Numbered from the stretch's first letter, positions 40,060 to 49,194 are shown. The stretch is DNA of 64,000 bases from Viridibacterium silvisoli (GCF_036017035.1 NZ_JAYXHS010000001.1:930001-994000), one strand, 5' to 3'. Made by a program: numbers and translations. Notes: a model not told the origin generated them from the sequence alone.

Positions 40060-40734
40060 ATGCTCAATCTGCTCAAGCGCTACTGGAAAGTCCTCAACCG
40101 GCCCAGCGCGCATTTCAGTCTGGGGTTTCTGACCATTGCGGGTTTCGTCGCCGGCATCGTTTTCTGGGGCGGCTTCAACACCGCCATGGAGCTGACCAAT
40201 ACCGAGCAGTTCTGCACCGGCTGCCACGAGATGCGCGAGAACGTGTACGTCGAGCTGCAGAGCACGATCCACTTCACGAATCGCTCAGGCGTGCGCGCCA
40301 AGTGTTCTGACTGCCATGTGCCGCACAACTGGACCGACAAGATCGCGCGCAAGATGCAGGCCTCCAAGGAGGTATGGGGCAAGATCTTCGGCAGCATCAA
40401 CACGCGCGAGAAATTCGAGGCGCGACGGCTGGAGCTGGCGGAGCACGAGTGGGCGCGCTTCAAGGCCAACGACTCGCTGGAATGCCGCAATTGCCACAAC
40501 TACGACTCCATGGATTTCACGCGCCAGAGCCAGCGCGCGGCCGCCATGCATTCGAAGTATCTCGGCAACAAGGAAAAGACCTGCATCGACTGCCACAAGG
40601 GCATCGCCCACCACCTGCCACCGCTACGCGACGTCGACCCTTCGCAGATGGGCTTGAACGCGCCGCAGGATGTGCCGGCGAGCTGGCCGCCGCTCGCGGC
40701 CCTGGCATCACCCGGGTCGCGCGCCGCGGATTGA
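40060..40734 (+). CDS. napC: NapC, membrane-anchored tetrahaem quinol dehydrogenase
   Basis: 224 residues. It takes electrons from quinol and passes them to NapB. An N-terminal membrane anchor (FLTIAGFVAGIVFWGGF) is followed by four CxxCH haem motifs: CTGCH, CSDCH, CRNCH and CIDCH. Family blocks: LTNTEQFCTGCHEM, VRAKCSDCHVPHNW, KEVWGKIFGSINTREKFEARR, KTCIDCHKGIAHHLP. The operon therefore ends E-D-A-B-C with no napF, G or H in the window, as in alpha- and betaproteobacterial sets. A REP-like repeat follows the stop. Confidence 0.96.
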   Translation: MLNLLKRYWKVLNRPSAHFSLGFLTIAGFVAGIVFWGGFNTAMELTNTEQFCTGCHEMRENVYVELQSTIHFTNRSGVRAKCSDCHVPHNWTDKIARKMQASKEVWGKIFGSINTREKFEARRLELAEHEWARFKANDSLECRNCHNYDSMDFTRQSQRAAAMHSKYLGNKEKTCIDCHKGIAHHLPPLRDVDPSQMGLNAPQDVPASWPPLAALASPGSRAAD

Positions 40735-40765
40735 CCGGCTCACGCGATACGCCGATGCAGGCCTC

Positions 40766-40870
40766 GTAGGTCGGAAAAGCGCAGCGCCTTCCGACATCAC
40801 GCTGTCAAACACGGCTTGCGCCCCGATGGAGCTCCGCAATGTCGGAAGGCGCTTCGCTTTTCCGACCTAC
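40766..40870. repeat. BIME-like repeat, GTAGGTCGG family, copy 2
   Basis: The left arm is identical to copy 1 over GTAGGTCGGAAAAGCGCAGC then GCCTTCCGACAT. The right arm is TCGGAAGGCGCTTCGC then TTTTCCGACCTAC. It lies between the convergent napC and dehydrogenase genes, as copy 1 lies between hisC and the exporter. Confidence 0.9.
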
Positions 40871-40899
40871 CTCCGACCTATATCCAACCTACATCCGGC

Positions 40900-41760
40900 T
40901 TACTTGATGACGCGGTACACGGCGGCGATATCCTCGTCGCCATACCCGGCGATGCTGGCACGCTTGAAGAGCTCGTTGCTGGCGCTGGCAGCATGCAGGC
41001 TCTGACCAAGCTCTTCGCTGAGTGCGATGGCGAGGCGCAAGTCTTTCTGCATGTGCTTGAGGGGGAAGCTGGTGGTGTAGTTCTCGCCCAGCAACATCGG
41101 CCCCTTGCCTTTGAACATCGGGCAGGCCATCGCGCCGGCTTCGATGACATCGAGGATCTGCGCGCCGTCGAGATCGCTCTTGAGACCGAGCGCGAGCCCC
41201 TCGCTGAATGCTGCCAGCATGCCGCCCATGATCATGTTGACCACCAGCTTCATGCGCGCGCCCTGGCCGAGCTCGCCGAGATAGAGGTTCTTCTTGCCGA
41301 GCTTCTCGAAGGCCGGCAAGGCGTCGTCGAAGAGGCTGCGTTCGCCGCCGGCGAGAATGATCAGCGTGCCGTCTTCGGCCGGCTTCTTGGTGCCGGAGAC
41401 CGGTGCTTCGAGGAAGCGCCCGCCCTTGGCCGTGATGGCCGCGCCGATGTCGCGTGCGGTCTGGTCGTCGACGGTGGACATGTCGATGTAGCCACGACCG
41501 TCGCCGATGCCTTCCAGCACGCCATCGGCCCCAAAGCAGGTCTCGCGCGCCGCGGCCGGGTCGGACAGGATGGCAAAGGTGATGTCGCAACTGGCCGCAA
41601 CCTCACGCGGCGTGGCCGCCTGTTTTGCCCCCAGCGCAACGAGTGGTGCACAGCGCGAGGCGGTGCGGTTCCACACAGTGACATCGAAGCCGGCGCGAAT
41701 CAGGTTCGCCGCCATTGCGTTGCCCATGATGCCCAGGCCCAGAAAACCATAAGTTGCCAC
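40900..41760 (-). CDS. Beta-hydroxyacid dehydrogenase family protein (3-hydroxyisobutyrate or semialdehyde reductase type)
   Basis: 286 residues from a GTG at 41760 with AAAGGA 8 bases upstream (an ATG at 41769 is a second choice). NAD(P)-dependent reductase or dehydrogenase of small hydroxyacids or semialdehydes. Motifs: YGFLGLGIMGNAMAANLIRAG (Rossmann), FLEAPVSGTKKPAEDGTL (substrate loop), LGQGARMKLVVNMIMGG with the catalytic Lys, and HMQKDLRLA near the end. Closest in style to glyoxylate/succinate semialdehyde reductases. Substrate not certain. No operon partner. Confidence 0.88.
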   Translation of the reverse strand: MATYGFLGLGIMGNAMAANLIRAGFDVTVWNRTASRCAPLVALGAKQAATPREVAASCDITFAILSDPAAARETCFGADGVLEGIGDGRGYIDMSTVDDQTARDIGAAITAKGGRFLEAPVSGTKKPAEDGTLIILAGGERSLFDDALPAFEKLGKKNLYLGELGQGARMKLVVNMIMGGMLAAFSEGLALGLKSDLDGAQILDVIEAGAMACPMFKGKGPMLLGENYTTSFPLKHMQKDLRLAIALSEELGQSLHAASASNELFKRASIAGYGDEDIAAVYRVIK

Positions 41761-42030
41761 GACACACATCCTTTCAATCCGCTCGGAAATCCTGTTGCTG
41801 CACGCACAAGCAGGCCTTGCCGGATTGTGCCGCGTATCGCGCAACGGCGGGCATATCAAGCTTATCGCTCAGCTCGATAAGCCCCGTCGAGAAGGCCCGG
41901 GCAGGGCTGCGTAGGCTATAAAACAGGAAGAATGCACAGGCCCCGGGACACAAATCCGCCGGAACTGTTGCGCCATCGCGCACTCCATCCTGAGTACGCA
42001 TGAGAGATGCACAAGCCAGGAGACCGCATC

Positions 42031-42669
42031 ATGTCCATTCAACTCCCTTCCGTGACGGCGCCACGCAATACAACGGCAGTCACCAACACAACCGCCACGC
42101 CGGTCACGACCAGTACGGCCAACGGCAACTCGCCGCAGGAAATCGTCTCGCTCGGCGGCAGCAAGGGCGACGACCTGACCTACGCCGACCCGCGCACGCG
42201 GCTGGAAACGGAACGCCCGGACCTGGCCAGGCTGCTCGCCGACTCGAAGCAGCAGGTCGACGATTTCATGGCCTTCCTGCAACCGCTGCTTGAGCAGCAG
42301 GGCCTGGCCATCGACAAGGTGGTGAGTGGCGAGCAGAAGCTCAGCGCCGACCCGGCGACCATCGAGAAGGCCAAGGCAGCCATCGCGCCGGATGGTGAGT
42401 TCGGTGTGACCAAGGTGGCCGAGCGCATCCTGAATTTTGCGAAGTTCGGCATTGGCGACGACCCGGAGAAGATCGAGACTTTCCGCGCGGCGATCCAGAA
42501 GGGCTTCGACGAGGCGCAAGCCATGCTCGGCGGCAAGCTACCGGAGATCAGCCAGCAGACGCACAAGGCCATCATGGACGAGCTGGATCGCTGGGCCGCC
42601 AATGGCATCCCCTCGGGTAATGTGAGTCTGGCGCCCGCGCCTGCCGCAGCGCAAACTGTGAGCGCCTGA
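42031..42669 (+). CDS. DUF5610-domain protein
   Basis: 212 residues from ATG 42031 with AGGAG 8 bases upstream. The first 45 residues are Thr/Asn/Ala-rich and unstructured. The rest resembles DUF5610: IEKAKAAIAPDGEFGVTKVAER, then ILNFAKFGIGDDPEKIETFR, then AIQKGFDEAQAMLGGKLPEISQQT. No signal peptide. Proteins of this family are of unknown function. It is followed after 46 bases by a membrane protein gene, possibly in one operon. Confidence 0.75.
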   Translation: MSIQLPSVTAPRNTTAVTNTTATPVTTSTANGNSPQEIVSLGGSKGDDLTYADPRTRLETERPDLARLLADSKQQVDDFMAFLQPLLEQQGLAIDKVVSGEQKLSADPATIEKAKAAIAPDGEFGVTKVAERILNFAKFGIGDDPEKIETFRAAIQKGFDEAQAMLGGKLPEISQQTHKAIMDELDRWAANGIPSGNVSLAPAPAAAQTVSA

Positions 42670-42715
42670 ATGTCGGGCAGCCCATCGCAACATCCCCTGG
42701 ATCGGAAGGAGCGGT

Positions 42716-43138
42716 ATGAGTGACGAACGAACGCTGGATGTAATCGAGGGCCAGAGCTTTTCCCAGGCAAAACCGGGCGATGTGCAGATGGTGCACCTGC
42801 TCTACCTGCTGCACTCCATCGGCCTCGTCGTCGGGGCTGCTTCACAAGCGGTCACCATGATCGGCGCTTTCGTTTTTGGCTGGGCGTCCATCATCGCCAT
42901 CATCATCAACTACGTGAAACGCGACGAGCTGAAAGGCTCGTTCCTCGAGAGCCATCTGGTCTGGCAGGCCGACACTTTCTGGCGTTGCCTGATCGTCATG
43001 GTGATCGGCGTGATGCTCTACTTCCTCTTCATCGGCTTCCTCATCAACTGGCTGATCTTCGGCCTGGTGGGCCTGTGGGCCGTGTATCGCATCATCAAGG
43101 GCTGGCTGGCGCTGAAGGAAGGCAAGCCGGTCGGCTGA
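42716..43138 (+). CDS. DUF4870-like membrane protein
   Basis: 140 residues with about three membrane segments: LLYLLHSIGLVVGAASQAVTM, FVFGWASIIAIIINYVKR and LIVMVIGVMLYFLFIGFLIN, plus LIFGLVGLWAVYRIIKGWLAL. The HSIG and the FLESHLVWQ motif between helices resemble the DUF4870 or Yip1-like small membrane proteins. GGAAGGAG lies 4 bases before the ATG. Function unknown. Confidence 0.78.
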   Translation: MSDERTLDVIEGQSFSQAKPGDVQMVHLLYLLHSIGLVVGAASQAVTMIGAFVFGWASIIAIIINYVKRDELKGSFLESHLVWQADTFWRCLIVMVIGVMLYFLFIGFLINWLIFGLVGLWAVYRIIKGWLALKEGKPVG

Positions 43139-43181
43139 GGGATTCGGTACAGTACCGGCTTCGCAACGAACGCCTGTCTCC

Positions 43182-43730
43182 GTGGTCGTCCTTTCACGTC
43201 TGATCTGCCATCCCGCGCATCCCTGCGCCGCCGTCACGGCGCTGCAGGCCAGCGCTTCCCTCGCAGCCGATGGCAGTCTGCAATTGCTTTACACGCTGAC
43301 AGGTGCGCTCGATGCACTGCGCATCCCTGCGCCGACGCAATCCGGCTTTGCCGACGAGCTGTGGAAACACACCTGCTTCGAGGCCTTCGTCAGCCATGCC
43401 GAGGCGACGAGCTACCACGAATTCAATTTCTCGCCGACCGGCCAATGGGCTGCCTATGCGTTCAGCGACTACCGCCAGCGCGATGCCGGCTGGCAGCCCG
43501 CACAGGCACCCGACTTCAACAGCCGGCAAACGCCGGACGCGCTCACGCTCGCCGCAAGCATCCCGGCCACGCTGCTACCGGCCCGCTCAGGCATCCTGCA
43601 TATCGGCCTCACTGCCGTCGTCGAGACGATAGAAGGCGCGATCAGCTACTGGGCGCTGGCGCATCCCGGCGAGCGCCCCGACTTCCACCTCCGTGCTGCC
43701 TTCACGCTACAGCTCGCAAACTCATCCTGA
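43182..43730 (+). CDS. DOMON-like domain protein
   Basis: 182 residues from a GTG at 43182 with no clear ribosome site. The start is the least certain part, but the frame is well supported by the family pattern: ELWKHTCFEAFVSHAEATSYHEFNFSPTGQWAAYAFSDYR, then YWALAHPGERPDFHLRAAFT at the end, as in bacterial DOMON-like proteins with unknown ligand. The next gene follows after 13 bases, so they may share a message. No signal peptide. Confidence 0.75.
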   Translation: MVVLSRLICHPAHPCAAVTALQASASLAADGSLQLLYTLTGALDALRIPAPTQSGFADELWKHTCFEAFVSHAEATSYHEFNFSPTGQWAAYAFSDYRQRDAGWQPAQAPDFNSRQTPDALTLAASIPATLLPARSGILHIGLTAVVETIEGAISYWALAHPGERPDFHLRAAFTLQLANSS

Positions 43731-43743
43731 GCCCCGCACAACC

Positions 43744-44970
43744 ATGACCCACACCGCCCCTCCTGTCCTGTTCGGCCTCGACCGCTTGCTCGCCGAACCC
43801 GCCTTGCGCGCGCCGCTCGCCGGCCGCCGCGTTGCCCTGCTGGCGCATCCGGCTTCCGTGACGCGCGATCTCACGCACGCCATCGACGCCCTCGCATCGC
43901 TGCCGGAAATCAATCTCAGCGCGGCCTTCGGCCCGCAGCACGGCCTGCGTGGCGACAAGCAGGACAACATGATGGAGTCGCCCGACTACCGCGACCCGCG
44001 CCACGGCATTCCGGTGTTCAGCCTCTACGGCGAAGTCCGCAAGCCGACCGACGCGATGATGTCGTCATTCGACATACTGCTCGTCGACCTGCAGGATCTG
44101 GGCTGCCGCATCTACACCTTCATCACCACCTTGCGTTACGTGCTCGAAGCCGCAGCTGCACATGGCAAGGCCGTGTGGGTGCTCGACCGCCCGAATCCCG
44201 CCGGTCGCCCCATCGAGGGCCTGACCCTGCGCGAAGGTTGGGAAAGCTTCGTCGGTGCCGGCCCGATGCCGATGCGGCACGGCCTGACGATGGGCGAGCT
44301 GGGCCACTGGTTCATCGCGAAGCTGGGCTTGCAGCTCGAATACAAGGTCATCGAGATGCAGGGCTGGCAACCCGAGGCAGCGCCCGGCTACGGCTGGCCG
44401 CTCGGCGAGCGCAACTGGGTGAACCCGAGCCCGAATGCCGCAAACCTGTCGATGGCGCGCGCCTACGCCGGCACCGTGATGCTGGAAGGTGTGACCCTGT
44501 CGGAGGGCCGCGGCACGACGCGCCCGCTCGAACTGTTCGGCGCACCTGACATCCACGCCCGCTCCGTGCTCACGGAAATGCAGCGCCTCGCCCCGCACTG
44601 GCTGCAAGGCTGCCGCCTGCGCGAATGCTGGTTTGAACCGACATTCCACAAGCATGCCGGCAAGCAGTGCAATGGCATCCAGATCCACGTCGAGGACGGC
44701 GCCTACGAGCACGCCGCCTTCAAGCCCTGGCGCCTGCAAGCCCTCGCCTTCAAGGCCCTGCGCAACCTGCAACCGGACTACGCGCTGTGGCGCGACTTCC
44801 CCTACGAATACGAGTTCGACCGCCTCGCCATCGATCTCATCAACGGCTCGCCGATCTTGCGTGAATGGGTCGATGACAACGAAGCCGCGCCGGGCGATCT
44901 GGATGCGCTCACGCTGGCCGACGAAGCTGCCTGGGCCATCGAGCGCGAGGCGTTCCTGCTGTATCGCTGA
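43744..44970 (+). CDS. DUF1343 protein, NamZ-like exo-beta-N-acetylmuramidase
   Basis: 408 residues from ATG 43744. DUF1343 proteins include NamZ enzymes (GH171) that remove terminal N-acetylmuramic acid from cell-wall fragments during wall recycling. Motifs: VALLAHPASVTRDLTHAID, SAAFGPQHGLRGDKQDNMMESPDY, DILLVDLQDLGCRIYTFITTL, VLDRPNPAGRPIEGLTL, PMRHGLTMGELGHWF, ERNWVNPSPNAANLSMARAY, GVTLSEGRGTTRPLELFGAP. There is no signal peptide, so it would act in the cytoplasm. The family assignment is strong; the exact substrate is inference. Confidence 0.85.
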   Translation: MTHTAPPVLFGLDRLLAEPALRAPLAGRRVALLAHPASVTRDLTHAIDALASLPEINLSAAFGPQHGLRGDKQDNMMESPDYRDPRHGIPVFSLYGEVRKPTDAMMSSFDILLVDLQDLGCRIYTFITTLRYVLEAAAAHGKAVWVLDRPNPAGRPIEGLTLREGWESFVGAGPMPMRHGLTMGELGHWFIAKLGLQLEYKVIEMQGWQPEAAPGYGWPLGERNWVNPSPNAANLSMARAYAGTVMLEGVTLSEGRGTTRPLELFGAPDIHARSVLTEMQRLAPHWLQGCRLRECWFEPTFHKHAGKQCNGIQIHVEDGAYEHAAFKPWRLQALAFKALRNLQPDYALWRDFPYEYEFDRLAIDLINGSPILREWVDDNEAAPGDLDALTLADEAAWAIEREAFLLYR

Positions 44971-45187
44971 GCGCTTGAGGAATTTTTACATCTGCGCTGT
45001 GCGGTGCATGAGGACGTGCGGAACCGAGTGTCCACGCGGCCCGACGGCGGGCAGGTCATGATGCGTGCTGGCGTGGCGCGCGCGAAAGTCCCTCGCGCCC
45101 TTGTCCGATCCCGGTACGCCTAGTACTTTCACGAATGTCTGTAATACCTCCACCGCTAGAGTGGGGGATCAATCCGGGGAGAGTGGC

Positions 45188-46165
45188 ATGGCAACGAGGA
45201 CAAATTTCACTGCGCGCCTGTCCGTGCTGGCAATGGGCCTGTGCAGTGCCCTGTTCGCCCAGCCTGGCATGGCCCTCGTCGGCGCGACGACGGTGGATGC
45301 CAATACGAGCAGTTCGCTGTATTCCGGCGTCGTGTCGATTTCCATCGGCGGCGGTACCTTCTCCGGCGTGCTACTGGCGAACGGTTACATCCTGACCGCA
45401 GCGCATGTGGTTGGCTACGCCTCTGCCGACAGCGTGCTCGTCAACTTCAACGATGGCAGCGGCCAGAGCATCCTCGCCCAGTCCGTGACGCTCTTTCCTG
45501 GTTTTGCCGGCACGACGCCCGGCAGCGATGGCCTGTGGCATGACGATCTGGCGCTCATCAAGCTGTCTGTCGCTGCGCCCACCACAGCGGCTGTCTATGA
45601 CATCTACACCGGCACGCCCACGCGCAACACCGCCCTGACCATGGTCGGCTACGGCGGCACGGGGGATGGCGTCAACGGCGAAACGGCCGGCGCCAATGCC
45701 AGCATCAAGACCGTTGGCAGCAATCGCGTCGATAGCCTGATTGCCGACGACGATGCTTCCGGCGCGGGCTATACCGGCAAGAGCGAAATCATGATCTTCG
45801 ATTTCGACAATCCCGCCAGCACCAGCAAGAACGTTTTCACCCCCGCTACCAGCGTCGCCAGCAACGAGGCGCAGTTCGGTGCCGGTGATTCCGGCAGCCC
45901 CTTGTTCACGACGGTCAATGGCCAGCTGCAGGTGATCGGCATTGCCAGCTTCAACGGCATGGTCAACCAGACGATCAATGGCGTGACCTCGCCCTTCTCG
46001 ACCAGCACCACGACTTTCGGTTCGATCGGTGGCGCGACCTCGGTGTCGGCTTACAGCAGCTGGATCAACTCGGTGATCGCCGTGCCGGAGCCGCAGACTT
46101 ACGCCATGTTGCTGGCCGGTCTAGGCTTGCTGGCGTTCGGAAAGTCACGCCGGCGTACGCGCTGA
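45188..46165 (+). CDS. Secreted trypsin-like serine protease with PEP-CTERM anchor
   Basis: 325 residues. Signal peptide (SVLAMGLCSALFAQPGMAL). The chymotrypsin-type triad is visible: His in YILTAAHVVG, Asp in WHDDLALIKL, Ser in GAGDSGSPLF. The C terminus ends VPEPQTYAMLLAGLGLLAFG with KSRRRTR, a classic PEP-CTERM sorting signal: a VPEP motif, a membrane helix, and a basic tail. Such proteins are processed by an exosortase that is not in this window. The start at 45188 has GGGGAGAG upstream. Likely an outer-envelope or extracellular-matrix protease. Confidence 0.93.
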   Translation: MATRTNFTARLSVLAMGLCSALFAQPGMALVGATTVDANTSSSLYSGVVSISIGGGTFSGVLLANGYILTAAHVVGYASADSVLVNFNDGSGQSILAQSVTLFPGFAGTTPGSDGLWHDDLALIKLSVAAPTTAAVYDIYTGTPTRNTALTMVGYGGTGDGVNGETAGANASIKTVGSNRVDSLIADDDASGAGYTGKSEIMIFDFDNPASTSKNVFTPATSVASNEAQFGAGDSGSPLFTTVNGQLQVIGIASFNGMVNQTINGVTSPFSTSTTTFGSIGGATSVSAYSSWINSVIAVPEPQTYAMLLAGLGLLAFGKSRRRTR

Positions 46166-46238
46166 ATTCCACCCGGCACAGAGCCCTCGTGCGGTGTTGA
46201 TGGCAGCACACCGGCGGTGATGTCATCTTTGCAGCAGC

Positions 46239-46616
46239 TTATTTCGCCAGCTTGTCGTTGCTACAGCCCGTGCTCTTGCACTCGCGCTCACGCTCCTTGA
46301 GAAAGTCGAGACGAGCCTGCGTCTTGTCCACAGCGCAATCCAGATTCACGAAGTAACCGCTACTGTCTTCCTTGCTGCACGCGGCATCGCGCGACTTGAT
46401 CCACGCCAGCTGTCCCTGCTTCAGCGACTCCTTCTGTCCTGAGTCGAGTTGCTGGCGCAAGCTCGTGTAGGCCTTGTTCAGATCGTTGTCCTTCTGCGAG
46501 AACAGGTTGCCCGCGCAATACACCTGGTCGAAAGCGTTGCGGGGCTTGCCGCAACCCGCGGCGTAGCTGCCGGTTGCGGTAACGATCAAGGCAAGGCCCA
46601 GTGCGAATTTCTTCAT
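46239..46616 (-). CDS. LprI/DUF1311-family secreted protein
   Basis: 125 residues from ATG 46616, overlapping the stop of the amidase gene by four bases. A signal peptide (FALGLALIVTATGSYAAG) is followed by a small helical, Cys-containing domain: CGKPRNAFDQVYCAGN, SLKQGQLAWIKSRDAAC and LDCAVDKTQARLDFLKERE. This family includes lysozyme inhibitors such as LprI. The operon with a cell-wall amidase fits a role near peptidoglycan. A true lysozyme inhibitor activity is not shown. Confidence 0.83.
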   Translation of the reverse strand: MKKFALGLALIVTATGSYAAGCGKPRNAFDQVYCAGNLFSQKDNDLNKAYTSLRQQLDSGQKESLKQGQLAWIKSRDAACSKEDSSGYFVNLDCAVDKTQARLDFLKERERECKSTGCSNDKLAK

Positions 46617-47320
46617 TGCGTGCTCCGTGTGGATGATGGGTTCTGGCAAGCGTGCAAGCCTTCTGCGATGGCTCTTGCCAGTCGGTCGACCGTCTCTGCA
46701 GCGGCAAGACGCCGCGCTTCGTCGGGGTTGGCGATCACACCTGCTTCGATCAGCAAGGCAGGCATGGTCGCAGTCTTGAGTACAACAAGGTCATCGAAGC
46801 GATGGATGCCCAGTCGTTTATCGATGAACGGGCGATTCTCGCCCGGGATGGGCGTTGCGTGATACCCGGACGGCATTTCTCCGATCGCCAGCAAGCGCTC
46901 GGCGACCCCCTTCGCACATGCCAGGCTCTCTGCGTAGTGCGGGTTCTTTTCGGAGACAAAAAGCGAGAAGCCCGCGAATTCGCGGCGGCGCCCCGCATCG
47001 ATCCACGCTTGCTGGATCGAATCGTGGTGGATCGAGACGAACAAGCTGGCGTCCGGTGCAAGCGTCGCGCGCTTTGCCAGCTCCACCTCGTTACCGTCAG
47101 CGGAGATCCTGAAGACCTGATCACCCTTGGCGGTCAGCTCACGCGAAACGGCACTGGAGAGCGTCAGGTTGTACTGGTATTCGACGCGGCCATCGGGCGC
47201 CGTTGCGCCATAGCGCAAGGGCGTATGCCCGGTATCGACGGCGATCAGCGCCGCTTCAGCGGCCCAGCCCGGAAAGATTGCAAGGATGGCGGTACCGAGC
47301 GCTGCGCAGAATCTGGACAT
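46613..47320 (-). CDS. N-acetylmuramoyl-L-alanine amidase (Amidase_3)
   Basis: 235 residues from ATG 47320 (MSRFCAALGTAILAIFPGW), though an ATG at 47335 could also serve. Zinc amidase that cuts the bond between muramic acid and the peptide stem. Signal peptide present. Key residues: the first zinc His in VDTGHTP, the Glu in RVEYQYNL, the second His in SIHHDSIQ, and the catalytic Glu in LLIEAGVIANPDEARRL. Translationally coupled to the LprI-like gene. Involved in cell division or wall turnover (family knowledge). Confidence 0.9.
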   Translation of the reverse strand: MSRFCAALGTAILAIFPGWAAEAALIAVDTGHTPLRYGATAPDGRVEYQYNLTLSSAVSRELTAKGDQVFRISADGNEVELAKRATLAPDASLFVSIHHDSIQQAWIDAGRRREFAGFSLFVSEKNPHYAESLACAKGVAERLLAIGEMPSGYHATPIPGENRPFIDKRLGIHRFDDLVVLKTATMPALLIEAGVIANPDEARRLAAAETVDRLARAIAEGLHACQNPSSTRSTQ

Positions 47321-47402
47321 CGTCGGAGAATACATTGCGACGCCGGATCTTTCGACATCCAACAGCGGGACGTGCGGGACCCCCGACGTTCGGCGCCCGC
47401 CC

Positions 47403-48053
47403 CTAGCCTGCTTTGCGGAACGTCAGGTTGATGCGCTGCTCTCCCAACAATGGATGCACGCCAGCGGCGAGCGGCATGACGCCGTGATAGCGAAGACGTG
47501 CTGCGGCGCCCCACACCACCACGTCGCCATGCGCGAGCTGTACGCGCAGGGACTTGTCGGACCGCGCCATGCCGCCAAACAGGAAGACGGCGGGCAAGCC
47601 GAGTGATACGGACACGATGGGTGCGGAGAAGTCGCGCTCGTTCTTGTCCTGGTGCAGTGACATGCGCGCACCGGGCTCGTAACGGTTGATCAGGCAGGCG
47701 TCCGGCTGGAACCCGGCGAAGCCCGCGCTATCGGCAGCGCGCACCGCCAGCCGGCGAAATGCCACAGGCATTTCCGGCCAGGCATGTCCGGTCAAGGGAT
47801 CGTTGCGCTGGTAGCGATAGCCCGTGCTGTCGGTTACCCAGCCCAGGTCGCCGCAGCAACTCATCGCCACCGACATGGTGTAGCCGCCGGGTGTCTGCAT
47901 GTGGCGGAATGGCGCCTGCTTCAGGACCGCGTCGATGGCGGCCAGCAATGCGGCTTCGTCGGCCAGCGCGAAGGCGCGCAGCACGACAGCACCGGGCAGC
48001 AACTCCTCACGCCAGCCCTGCGCATCGCCACTGCCGAACAGACCCAGCGTCAT
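47403..48053 (-). CDS. alkB: AlkB, DNA/RNA alkylation-damage dioxygenase
   Basis: 216 residues. Fe(II)/2-oxoglutarate enzyme that repairs 1-methyladenine and 3-methylcytosine. Iron ligands: His and Asp in LHQDKNERD, and the second His in RLRYHGVMPL. The 2-oxoglutarate-binding Arg lies in RINLTFRKAG at the C terminus. GGYTMSVAMSCCGDLGWVTD and FQPDACLINRYEPGARMSLHQ are AlkB signatures. It follows ada by 13 bases, so ada and alkB form one unit on the minus strand, the classic adaptive-response pair. Confidence 0.95.
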   Translation of the reverse strand: MTLGLFGSGDAQGWREELLPGAVVLRAFALADEAALLAAIDAVLKQAPFRHMQTPGGYTMSVAMSCCGDLGWVTDSTGYRYQRNDPLTGHAWPEMPVAFRRLAVRAADSAGFAGFQPDACLINRYEPGARMSLHQDKNERDFSAPIVSVSLGLPAVFLFGGMARSDKSLRVQLAHGDVVVWGAAARLRYHGVMPLAAGVHPLLGEQRINLTFRKAG

Positions 48054-48066
48054 TGCCCGACCCGCA

Positions 48067-49194
48067 TCAAGTCCGGACCTTGCGCCGGGCCGGCGGCTTG
48101 TCCCCTACGGCCGCCTCCTTGTCGAGCAAGGCACGCTTGCGCTCGACGCCCCAGCGATAGCCCGAGATCGAACCATCGTTACGTACTACCCGATGGCAGG
48201 GGATCAGCACCGCGATGGCATTCGCCGCGCAGGCACCCGCCACCGCGCGCACGGCCTTCGGCGCGCCGATGCGTTCGGCCAGCTCGCTATAGCTGAGCGT
48301 CTGGCCGGGCGGTATGTCGCGCAGGGCCTGCCACACACGTTGCTGGAAGGCCGTGCCACGCACATCGAGCGGCAACGCGAAACCCACGCCGAAAGCTTCG
48401 ACGAAACCTACTACCTGCGCCACGAGACGCTCGAAAGCCGCATCGCCACCGATGAGCTGCGCACGCGGAAACCTGTCCTGCAGGTCGCGCACCAGCACCT
48501 CCGCATCGTCATCGATGAGCACCGCACAGATGCCCCGCTCACTCTGCGCGACGAGGATGGCACCGAGCGAACACTCGCCGACAGCGAAGCGGATCTGCGT
48601 ATCCGCACCACCGGACTTGTACTGCGTTGGCGTCATGCCAAGCGTGCCATCCGCATCTGCGTGAAAACGCCCGCTGGAGCTGTAGCCGGCGTCGAAGATC
48701 GCCTCGGTGACGCTCGCTGCGCGTGGCAGGTCCGCACGCAGGCGTTCGGCGCGGCGCGCCATCGCATAGGCCTTGGGCGTCACGCCGGTGATCGACTTGA
48801 ACAGGCGATGGAAGTGATGCGTGCTGAGACCGAGCTGCAGCGCCAAGGCATCGAGGGAAGGCAGGGCCTGCGCTTCCATGACGGCCCGTTCGATGATGCG
48901 GCAAGCCTCGGTGACCCTCGCGACATGCTGTTCGGCCAGCGCCGGCTGGTCAGGCTTGCAACGCTTGCAAGGGCGGAAGCCGGCTTGTTCCGCCGCTTCG
49001 CGCGTCGCGTGAAACGCCACGTTTTCGGGCAAGGCGGCGCGTGCGACACACGAGGGCCGGCAATACACGCCCGTCGTCTGCACCGAGTAATAGAACTTGC
49101 CGTCGGCCGTCGCGTCGCGCCCGGCAACGGCGGCCCAACGCGGGTCGTTCAGGGTGGCAGCGGCACGCTCAGGGCGGGGGAGTGAAGCCTTCAT
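48067..49194 (-). CDS. ada: Ada, methylphosphotriester/O6-methylguanine DNA methyltransferase and activator
   Basis: 375 residues from ATG 49194 with AAGGAA 6 bases upstream. Three parts: the N-terminal zinc domain with GVYCRPSC and FRPCKRCKP, the AraC-type DNA-binding domain (LGLSTHHFHRLFKSITGVTPKAY, then GYSSSGRFHADADGTLGMTP), and the C-terminal O6-alkylguanine methyltransferase with the active Cys in VLIPCHRVV. Self-methylation turns Ada into the activator of ada and alkB. All key residues are present. Well placed just upstream of alkB. Confidence 0.95.
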   Translation of the reverse strand: MKASLPRPERAAATLNDPRWAAVAGRDATADGKFYYSVQTTGVYCRPSCVARAALPENVAFHATREAAEQAGFRPCKRCKPDQPALAEQHVARVTEACRIIERAVMEAQALPSLDALALQLGLSTHHFHRLFKSITGVTPKAYAMARRAERLRADLPRAASVTEAIFDAGYSSSGRFHADADGTLGMTPTQYKSGGADTQIRFAVGECSLGAILVAQSERGICAVLIDDDAEVLVRDLQDRFPRAQLIGGDAAFERLVAQVVGFVEAFGVGFALPLDVRGTAFQQRVWQALRDIPPGQTLSYSELAERIGAPKAVRAVAGACAANAIAVLIPCHRVVRNDGSISGYRWGVERKRALLDKEAAVGDKPPARRKVRT

